Below are positions 1 through 5,028 of a DNA stretch of 6,035 nucleotides, in pieces. How positions within the stretch are numbered: the stretch's first letter is position 1; each line of letters opens with the position of its first letter. This stretch comes from Butyrivibrio sp. UBA3740 (GTDB lineage: Bacteria > Bacillota > Clostridia > Lachnospirales > Lachnospiraceae), in the NCBI GenBank assembly GCA_002372465.1, contig DFGW01000162.1:26695-32729 (forward strand), given 5' to 3'. The notes beneath the pieces were generated by a model. The model was not told the origin of the DNA, did not search any database, and saw only the letters and a program-made list of their open reading frames with translations. Made by a program: the position numbers and the translations under genes.

Positions 1-1104
1 CTTGTTGATGGTCTCAACCATGTGAACAGGGATACGGATAGTTCTTGCCTGGTCAGCGATAGCTCTTGTAATGGCCTGTCTGATCCACCATGTAGCGTAG
101 GTTGAGAACTTGAATCCCTTACGGAAATCGAACTTCTCAACAGCCTTGATAAGACCAAGGTTACCTTCCTGAATAAGGTCAAGGAACAGCATTCCTCTTC
201 CCACATATCTCTTGGCGATACTTACAACGAGACGAAGATTTGCCTCTGCAAGACGCTTTTTAGCCTCATTTCCTGCGTAGATAGCCTGCTCAAGCTCTTT
301 CTTCTTGGCATCTGTAAGCTTCTTGTTCTCAGCGATGGTCTTCTCGGCTTCGAGACCTGCCTCCATCTGCTTGGCAAGATCGATCTCCTGCTCAGCTGTA
401 AGAAGCGGAACCTTACCGATCTCCTTAAGGTACATTCTTACAGGGTCCTCAATGCTGATTCCGTCGGGAACTGACAGATCGATATTCTCCATATCGACCT
501 CGTCCTCATCGGAAAGGACCATATCGTCATCATCAGGAATGACATCGTCATCGGAATCTGAAACCCTAAGAACATCGATTCCGGAATTCTCTAATACCTC
601 AAGAACGTTATCAAGCTGCTCTTCGTTAAGGCCCATGTCTGCAAAGAAATCGCTGATCTCAGCATACTCAAGGACATTTTTCTTCTTCTTGGCAAGAGCA
701 AGGATCTCTTTGATCTTCTGGGAAAAGAGCTCCTTGGTGGCCTCATCCATCTCCCCATCGCCGGCAGGGGTCTTGGCTTCTGTCTCTGCAGCTGCTGCCT
801 TCTTGCCTCTCTTGGTTCCCTTTACAGGAGCTTCCTTGGCTGTCTCTTTTGCAGCTTTCTCTTTCTTGGCAGGTGCTTCCTTAGCTGCCTTTTCCTTCTT
901 GACAGGTTCTTCCTTTACAGCCTTCTCCTTCTTGGCAGGTGCTTCCTTAACTGCCTTTTCCTTCTTGGCAGGCGCTTCCTTAACTGCCTTCTCCTTCTTG
1001 GCAGGTGCCTCCTTCTTAGCTGTCTCTTTCTTAGCAGCTGTCTTTGTTGCAGCTGCCTTAGTATTCTTCTCTGTCTCTTTTGCTGTTTCCTTCTTTGTTG
1101 CCAT
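1..1104 (-). CDS. rpoD: RNA polymerase primary sigma factor RpoD/SigA, N-terminal 368 residues (3' end outside window)
   Basis: Housekeeping sigma-70 factor, which directs core RNA polymerase to -35/-10 promoters. I translated it by hand from the ATG at 1104-1102; it stays open to the window edge. Visible parts: a Lys/Ala/Glu/Pro-rich tail (residues 1-110) with 11-residue repeats; a region 1.1-like segment (about 115-180); an acidic linker (181-208) with no Lys or Arg; region 1.2 (about 212-248, with [11 protein letters not shown]); an extra charged segment (about 251-278); then region 2 (about 280-362). Region 2 includes [25 protein letters not shown] and the -10 recognition/melting helix with W339, W340, Q343, T346 and R347, equivalent to E. 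coli W433, W434, Q437, T440 and R441. Regions 3 and 4 are outside the window. Compared with B. subtilis SigA (recalled from memory), about 147 more residues precede the same point. The start is supported by AAAGGA at 1121-1116, 11 bases upstream. It is the last gene of the dgt-dnaG-rpoD cluster within the window. Confidence 0.97.
   Translation of the reverse strand, partial: MATKKETAKETEKNTKAAATKTAAKKETAKKEAPAKKEKAVKEAPAKKEKAVKEAPAKKEKAVKEEPVKKEKAAKEAPAKKEKAAKETAKEAPVKGTKRGKKAAAAETEAKTPAGDGEMDEATKELFSQKIKEILALAKKKKNVLEYAEISDFFADMGLNEEQLDNVLEVLENSGIDVLRVSDSDDDVIPDDDDMVLSDEDEVDMENIDLSVPDGISIEDPVRMYLKEIGKVPLLTAEQEIDLAKQMEAGLEAEKTIAENKKLTDAKKKELEQAIYAGNEAKKRLAEANLRLVVSIAKRYVGRGMLFLDLIQEGNLGLIKAVEKFDFRKGFKFSTYATWWIRQAITRAIADQARTIRIPVHMVETINK
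850..1014 (-). repeat. Five tandem 33-bp (11-residue) repeats in the 5' end of rpoD
   Basis: These are five in-frame, gap-free units coding residues 31-85 of Rpo[12 protein letters not shown] three times, then [11 protein letters not shown], then [12 protein letters not shown] degenerate continuation (KETA, then KEAPVKG) follows to about residue 96. Units 1-3 are identical in protein but differ at the third position of five codons (codons 2, 3, 8, 10 and 11), so the copies are not fresh duplications and the protein sequence appears to be held. CCTGCC(or GTC)AAGAA is the most constant DNA core. The repeats lie inside a segment (1-108) with 35 Lys and 1 Arg against 18 Glu. Confidence 0.95.
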
Positions 1105-1128
1105 GTTTTATCATTTCCTTTCTGGGAT

Positions 1129-1158
1129 TGAGTCAGTGGGATATTCCCGGATGACTCA
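1129..1158 (-). promoter_or_regulatory. Two-part hairpin in the dnaG-rpoD intergenic region
   Basis: Read on the minus strand, TGAGTCA (1158-1152) pairs perfectly with TGACTCA (1135-1129). Inside it, GGGA (1148-1145) pairs with TCCC (1141-1138) around a 3-base loop. The two stems are separated by a small internal loop of 3 and 2 bases. No U-tract follows (the next bases are ATCCCAGAAAGG), so it is unlikely to be a standard intrinsic terminator. It ends 24 bases before the rpoD start and just upstream of its ribosome site. In E. coli the dnaG-rpoD junction carries an RNA processing site; a similar processing, stabilising or partial-termination role here is inference from position only. Confidence 0.55.
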
Positions 1159-1178
1159 TTATTATGCTATTGTCCTTG

Positions 1179-2957
1179 TCAATCGTCCGGAGAGATATCG
1201 GCGTGGGCCATCTTCTCCAGATCCTTCTTCCACTGAATAGTCTTGGTGAGATATTCAGGGTCATCGAGCTTAAGCTCTTTCTTGCGCCGCTCGTAGCCTG
1301 ACTGTTTAACGGCCACGATGATATCGTGAAAGGCCTTGCGCCTCTGTTCGGGGGTATCGATCTCCACCAGGTTGGTGTTGAACATCTCGGCCACCTGCCG
1401 GTGCTCTTCCACATCGGTAAACCGGTCCAGTACTGCTGCCGGAGCAAAGCTACCTGCTTCCATTCCTGCGAACAGCTCTTTTGCCACGGTCCTGTACAGG
1501 TCGTCCGCAAAATCCTCCGGTTCTACCCACCTTGTGACCCTGGAAAAGATCCTGGGCTCATCAGTAAGCCATGTCAAAAGCAGCCTCTGGTTCTTCCTTG
1601 AGCCTTCCTCGGGACTCTTCTTGGGTGCAATCCCTGATTTGGGCTTTTCAAGTGCTCTCTGGGGTATCCCCCTGGCTGCTGTGGCTGAAACGAGCTTCCT
1701 TAAGTCATCAACCGCTATATTAAATCTGGCTGCTACAGCCTCTATGTAATTCTCTCTTTCAAGTGGTTCCTCAAACTCGCAAAGCTTGGCCGCCAGTTCC
1801 CTTTGGAACTCAGTCTTGGATACGGGATCCGACATATCGTATCTATCCTGCATCACCCTGACTTCAAAGTAGAAGGTGTTCTCGGCGTTCCTTACCCGCT
1901 CTTCAAAGGCCTCTTTCCCTTCATTCTTGATGAACTCATCCGGGTCCTTGTGGGGACGAAGGTCAAGGACCTTGCCCTTAAGGCCTGCTTCCTTCAAAAT
2001 ACCTATAGCCCTGACGGCCGCCTTGGTTCCTGCACCGTCGCTGTCGTAGGACAATATTACGGTGTCCTTGTACCTCTTAAGGACCATTGCCTGATTAACC
2101 GTAAAGGCCGTTCCCAGGGAAGCTACTGCCATATCAAAGCCCGCCTGATGCATGGCGATAACATCCACATTACCCTCACAGGCTATAAAATAAGGTGCCT
2201 TGGAACTCTTGGCAAAATTGAGACCGTAAAGATTGCGTCCCTTGTCAAATATGGGAGTCTCCGGGGAATTGATATACTTGGGTTCTCCGGTTCCCATTAC
2301 TCTTCCTCCAAAGCCTATTACCTTGCCGGAGGCATCAAATAGCGGAAACATGACTCTGTTCCAGAACTTGTCATGGGTTCCCCGCTTCTCGTCAAAAGAG
2401 GCAAGACCTGCCTCAATTATCTGGGCGTCCTTATAGCCTTTACTTCGAAGGTGCTTCACCAGCCCATCAGAAGTCATGCTGGCAAATCCAAGGCCAAAGT
2501 GCTTGATGGTCTCATCGGTAAGCTGCCTTCCCCGGTAATACTCAAGGCCCTTTTCACCGGTCTTGGACCAAAGGTTGTAGTAGTAATACTTTGCTGCCTC
2601 TTTATTGATGTCAAAAAGCGTCTGTCTCTTATCTCTCCTGGCCTTTGCTTCAGGGGATTCATCCTCCTGGGGGAGATTGACCCCGGCCCTTTCGGCCAGC
2701 TCTTTTAACGCTTCTGTAAATGTCAGATTTTCATATTTCATCAGGAAACTGATGACATTGCCTCCTTCGCCGCAACCAAAGCAGTGAAAGATCTGTTTGG
2801 ACTGTGAAACACTAAAGGACCCGGTCTTCTCGTTGTGAAAAGGACATAACCCCATGTAATTGGCGCCCTTTTTCTGGAGATGAACGTACTGGCCTATCAC
2901 ATCCACAATGTCATTGCGCGACCTGACTTCCTCTATGATCTCGTCGGAATATCGCAC
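1179..2957 (-). CDS. dnaG: DNA primase DnaG
   Basis: Replicative primase, which lays RNA primers at the fork in association with the DnaB-type helicase. At 592 residues it is the usual length (E. coli 581, B. subtilis about 603). Domains in order: a CHC2 zinc-binding domain with ligands C38, H41, C59 and C62 (CPFH and HCFGC); the catalytic-core N-terminal subdomain with FGGRV (216-220) followed by PKYINSPET; a Toprim domain with E261 (EGNVDV) and the metal-binding pair D305/D307 (YDSDGAG); and a C-terminal helicase-interaction region from about 440 on. The GTG start at 2957-2955 gives the canonical family opening MRYSDEIIEEVRSRNDIVDV and is preceded by GGGGA at 2969-2965 with a 7-base spacer. 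It lies 63 bases after dgt and 74 bases before rpoD, the expected macromolecular synthesis operon position. One oddity is Asn263, where the Toprim motif usually reads EGY. No frameshift or truncation is seen. Confidence 0.98.
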   Translation of the reverse strand: MRYSDEIIEEVRSRNDIVDVIGQYVHLQKKGANYMGLCPFHNEKTGSFSVSQSKQIFHCFGCGEGGNVISFLMKYENLTFTEALKELAERAGVNLPQEDESPEAKARRDKRQTLFDINKEAAKYYYYNLWSKTGEKGLEYYRGRQLTDETIKHFGLGFASMTSDGLVKHLRSKGYKDAQIIEAGLASFDEKRGTHDKFWNRVMFPLFDASGKVIGFGGRVMGTGEPKYINSPETPIFDKGRNLYGLNFAKSSKAPYFIACEGNVDVIAMHQAGFDMAVASLGTAFTVNQAMVLKRYKDTVILSYDSDGAGTKAAVRAIGILKEAGLKGKVLDLRPHKDPDEFIKNEGKEAFEERVRNAENTFYFEVRVMQDRYDMSDPVSKTEFQRELAAKLCEFEEPLERENYIEAVAARFNIAVDDLRKLVSATAARGIPQRALEKPKSGIAPKKSPEEGSRKNQRLLLTWLTDEPRIFSRVTRWVEPEDFADDLYRTVAKELFAGMEAGSFAPAAVLDRFTDVEEHRQVAEMFNTNLVEIDTPEQRRKAFHDIIVAVKQSGYERRKKELKLDDPEYLTKTIQWKKDLEKMAHADISPDD

Positions 2958-2964
2958 TGTATTA

Positions 2965-2970
2965 TCCCCA
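2965..2970 (-). promoter_or_regulatory. Ribosome binding site that sets the GTG start of dnaG
   Basis: The minus strand reads TGGGGA, followed by a 7-base spacer and GTG. The site supports the GTG start, which matches the conserved DnaG N-terminus exactly. It is a moderate rather than ideal Shine-Dalgarno sequence, and with the GTG codon it suggests restrained primase translation. Confidence 0.6.
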
Positions 2971-3020
2971 TTCGTTAGTAAAATATATTCTGCGTGTATC
3001 TTGGTAGTCTAAAGAGAAAG

Positions 3021-4031
3021 TTACAAAACTGCCCAGCTGCGCGGTACGTAAACTTCTTCAAACACAGCTACCGCGTACCTGTCCGTCATGGAGCTGACGT
3101 AGTCACACACGATCCTCTCCTTGGAGGCCTCTCCCCTTTCATTAATCTGCCGTAGGTAATCAGGTAAAAGATCTATATGCTCCACATAGTAGTGGTAGAG
3201 GATCTTGATCATCTCCTCGACCTTCCCCTCCTGGCCCTTGGCCACAGGATTGGTGTAAACCCGGTCAAACATGAACTTGCGGAGATTGTGGAAAGCCTCG
3301 TAGACGTCCTGGGACATCCTGATGTCGTCCTTATCCATGCTGGTGGCTATTATGTCGTGGATAAAGGTGTCCAGCCACTCGCCGTTGGTGTGTCCGATGA
3401 CCCTTGACAGGGACTCCGGAACGTCCTTCTCAGTAATGATCCCGCCCCTTATGGCATCGTCCATGTCATGGTGCATATAGGCAATCTTGTCGGAAAGTCT
3501 TACAACCTTACCCTCCAGAGTTCCCGGAGTCAGTTCCATCTCGTGGTTGACGATACCGTCCCTGACCTCCCAGGTAAGATTCAGTCCCTTCCCGGAATTC
3601 TCCAGCTTCTCTACTATGCGAAGGCTCTGCTCGTTGTGCTTGAAGCCTTCGGGACAGACGGCATTAAGAGCCCTCTCACCTGCGTGACCAAAGGGAGTAT
3701 GTCCAAGATCATGCCCCAGAGCAATAGCTTCCGCCAAGTCCTCATTGAGCATAAGGGCCTTGGCTATTGTCCTGGCATTCTGTGACACTTCAAGAGTGTG
3801 CGTCATCCTGGTCCTGTAGTGATCCCCGTCAGGGGACAAAAAGACCTGAGTCTTGTCCTTGAGGCGCCTGAATGACTTGGAATAAAGGATCCTGTCACGG
3901 TCCCTCTGAAAACAAGGCCTGATGTCACACTGCTTTTCTTCTTTTTCTCGTCCTTTGGAATTCATGCTGAGAGTAGCATGCTTGCTTAAGATTTCAGCCT
4001 CTCTGTCTTCAATTTTCTCGCGAATTATCAA
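3021..4031 (-). CDS. dgt: HD-domain deoxyguanosinetriphosphate triphosphohydrolase-like protein
   Basis: Member of the dGTPase branch of the HD superfamily, cytosolic metal-dependent enzymes that cleave dNTPs to deoxynucleoside plus triphosphate. At 336 residues it matches the shorter Firmicute-type family rather than the roughly 500-residue E. coli Dgt. The metal-ligand set is complete: H78 (in RMTHTLEVSQ), H107-D108 (GHDLGHTPFGH) and D181 (LSDKIAYMHHD). Upstream are the family signatures CDIRPCFQRDRDRI and KSFRRLKDKTQVF. The start is a TTG at 4031-4029: an in-frame TAA lies six codons upstream, no ATG occurs before residue 23, and the family's conserved N-terminal helix (IREKIEDRE...ILSKHA) would be lost if residue 23 were used. 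The ribosome site is only a purine-rich GAAAGAAG. It is the first gene after the terminator at 4065-4103 and sits 63 bases before dnaG. True substrate (dGTP or other dNTPs) and any dNTP activation cannot be read from the sequence. Confidence 0.94.
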   Translation of the reverse strand: MIIREKIEDREAEILSKHATLSMNSKGREKEEKQCDIRPCFQRDRDRILYSKSFRRLKDKTQVFLSPDGDHYRTRMTHTLEVSQNARTIAKALMLNEDLAEAIALGHDLGHTPFGHAGERALNAVCPEGFKHNEQSLRIVEKLENSGKGLNLTWEVRDGIVNHEMELTPGTLEGKVVRLSDKIAYMHHDMDDAIRGGIITEKDVPESLSRVIGHTNGEWLDTFIHDIIATSMDKDDIRMSQDVYEAFHNLRKFMFDRVYTNPVAKGQEGKVEEMIKILYHYYVEHIDLLPDYLRQINERGEASKERIVCDYVSSMTDRYAVAVFEEVYVPRSWAVL

Positions 4032-4064
4032 TGCTGTTCTTCTTTCTTAAGTTAGATTAGGGGC

Positions 4065-4103
4065 AAAAAAAGTCCCACATCTAAATTATTCGACGTGGGA
4101 CTT
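4065..4103 (-). terminator. Intrinsic terminator after the 105-residue gene
   Basis: On the minus strand AAGTCCCAC (4103-4095) pairs perfectly with GTGGGACTT (4078-4070), a 9-bp stem around a 16-base AT-rich loop. Five further T follow directly (4069-4065; the T-run including the stem end is seven), then GCCCC. The opposite direction lacks an immediate U-tract, so it acts on minus-strand transcription. It separates the carB/small-protein unit from dgt-dnaG-rpoD. Confidence 0.88.
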
Positions 4104-4132
4104 GCAAAATCCTTTTTTAATTTCAAAAAAAT

Positions 4133-4450
4133 TTATGACTTTTTATTCCATTCATCCTTGCGGTCCAGATACTGCTGGTTTATCCATACTACGGCAGCAT
4201 CAAATCCCTCTTCACTGACCTCAAAATGCTCGCTGGTCATAAGCTCTTTATCCGTTACTGCGTAGGAATAAGGCTCAGGCCATACAGTAGCCATAAGTGT
4301 CGCGGGATTTCTCTTATCCACCGGGACGAATTTTACGTGTTCCAAGGGGTCTCTGGCAAGCCGAAAGCGCATTCCCTTGTGGCTTCCAAAGTAGGCCTCC
4401 CCGTACTCGTAATGTGAAAGATTAAAAAAATGTGACTTTTCTATTTCCAT
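4133..4450 (-). CDS. Conserved small soluble protein of unknown function (105 residues)
   Basis: I cannot assign a function. The protein has no signal peptide, membrane segment or Cys, and is rich in aromatic residues. Its most distinctive stretches are FFNLSHYEYGEAYFGSHKGMRFR-like (8-30, my numbering; the run is aromatic and His/Gly-rich), VWPEPYSYAVT (56-66) and a C-terminal helix around EEGFDAAVVWINQQYLD (80-96). Proteins with this pattern are familiar to me from Lachnospiraceae as unnamed hypotheticals; that is recollection, not a search. ATG at 4450-4448 follows the stop of the membrane-protein gene by four bases, and its only ribosome-site candidate (AGGT, 4460-4457) overlaps that stop region. 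Translational coupling with the upstream gene is therefore likely. An intrinsic terminator lies 29 bases after its stop. The coding call rests on the tight spacing, the terminator and the protein-like composition. Confidence 0.85.
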   Translation of the reverse strand: MEIEKSHFFNLSHYEYGEAYFGSHKGMRFRLARDPLEHVKFVPVDKRNPATLMATVWPEPYSYAVTDKELMTSEHFEVSEEGFDAAVVWINQQYLDRKDEWNKKS

Positions 4451-4454
4451 AAAA

Positions 4455-4961
4455 TTACCTGAATCTGTTAAAAAATGATGCCATGGGTCCTACAGCGTCC
4501 TGAAGGTCCTGAATCGCCTGGTTGAGGCCGTCATAGTCTACACCCGCCATCTTATCGATGGCATCCGTAAGAGATGTGGAATTTTCCCCCACCAGCTGAT
4601 TGAGGTTCTTGCTGGCATCGGTCATCTCGTTAACCATCACGTCCACATTCTCAAGGGAAGTCTCAACCTTCGCAGCCACAGAGTTGATGTGATCAAGCGT
4701 CTCCAAAACCCTGGGAACCACAATAAAGAGCACAACCACAATGCAGATCAAAGCTCCCAGGATGCACAGCGAAGAAAGGCGCTGCCAGACAACCTGCTTT
4801 TGGGAAAACTTCCTGATCTCTTCCAGGACATGATCCCTGGTCTGTGGGCTTATCCCCGGCAGATTAAAGGCATTTGACTGCTGTTCTGCATTTTGCTCCT
4901 GCTCCGTTGCCGGCTGCTCAACTGTTTCCTGAGTATTTACGTTCTGTTCGTTCTCACCCAT
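4455..4961 (-). CDS. Single-pass membrane protein of unknown function with long coiled-coil-like C-terminal region (168 residues)
   Basis: Function unknown. Layout by eye: a Glu/Gln/Asn-rich, Lys-free N-terminal tail (1-31), a short basic amphipathic stretch (about 42-61, with R49, K51, K55 and R61), one hydrophobic membrane segment (about 62-83, SLCILGALICIVVVLFIVV), then a roughly 85-residue helical region. In that region hydrophobic residues recur at three/four spacing (V83, L86, L89, I92, V95, V99, L103, V106), as in a coiled coil. Positive residues before the segment predict N-terminus in the cytosol and the helical region outside. The pattern recalls the membrane-proximal part of chemoreceptors or DUF948-like proteins, but no signalling domain is present. 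ATG at 4961 is preceded by GGGGG (4976-4972) with a 10-base spacer. It sits 50 bases after carB and four bases before the 105-residue gene, so the two small genes form a pair. Confidence 0.88.
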   Translation of the reverse strand: MGENEQNVNTQETVEQPATEQEQNAEQQSNAFNLPGISPQTRDHVLEEIRKFSQKQVVWQRLSSLCILGALICIVVVLFIVVPRVLETLDHINSVAAKVETSLENVDVMVNEMTDASKNLNQLVGENSTSLTDAIDKMAGVDYDGLNQAIQDLQDAVGPMASFFNRFR

Positions 4962-4999
4962 AGCTCTTTTGCCCCCTTAAAAGAAATATCACTACAAAT

Positions 5000-5028
5000 A
5001 TTATAAATCAATTAAAGCTGGCTGTGGT
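5000..5028 (-). promoter_or_regulatory. Candidate promoter for the two small genes, in the carB 3' end
   Basis: A perfect TATAAT is present on the minus strand at 5005-5000. Seventeen bases upstream is ACCACA (5028-5023), which matches only the last three positions of TTGACA. The -35 element lies inside the last carB codons. Transcription would start about 30 bases before the ATG at 4961. No terminator is visible after carB, so read-through from carB is the alternative. Confidence 0.35.

Noticed and set aside
850..1014. 33-bp repeats as a CRISPR array or mobile-element trace
   Set aside because: The units are contiguous with no spacers, keep the rpoD frame and vary at third codon positions, as protein-coding repeats do.
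1058..1114. 18-codon minus-strand ORF starting at the ATG ten bases before the rpoD start (MIKHGNKEG...)
   Set aside because: It is out of frame with rpoD, and its ATG is only one base from the AAAGGA ribosome site, too close for initiation. I saw no sign that it acts as a leader peptide.
305..1240. Long plus-strand open frame coding a Ser/Phe/Ala-rich repetitive 311-residue product
   Set aside because: It is the exact antisense of rpoD; its repeats ([13 protein letters not shown]) are the complement of the [10 protein letters not shown] repeat, and rpoD on the other strand is certain from conserved sigma motifs.
1133..1510. Minus-strand 125-codon open frame overlapping the dnaG 3' end in another frame
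   Set aside because: Low-complexity Trp/Arg-rich shadow of dnaG. The dnaG frame continues through it to a normal C-terminus, so it is not evidence of a frameshift.
1803..2342. Plus-strand 179-codon open frame
   Set aside because: It lies wholly opposite the conserved dnaG Toprim and core region, with no ribosome site or recognisable protein features.
2958..3020. TATATT in the dgt-dnaG gap as a separate dnaG promoter
   Set aside because: No acceptable -35 at 16-18 bases; the gap is AT-rich by chance, and operon read-through from dgt is simpler.
3021..3965. Start of dgt at the internal ATG (residue 23)
   Set aside because: It would remove the family's conserved N-terminal segment; the TTG at 4031 lines up with the usual start of this family.
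4075..4108. TTGCAA, 17 bases, TTAGAT as a dgt promoter
   Set aside because: Both hexamers match the consensus poorly and the site lies inside the terminator hairpin. A dgt promoter must exist nearby or upstream, but I cannot place it.
4065..4110. Terminator hairpin read as bidirectional
   Set aside because: On the plus strand the stem is followed by GCAAAATCC before any T-run, and there is no plus-strand gene ending here.
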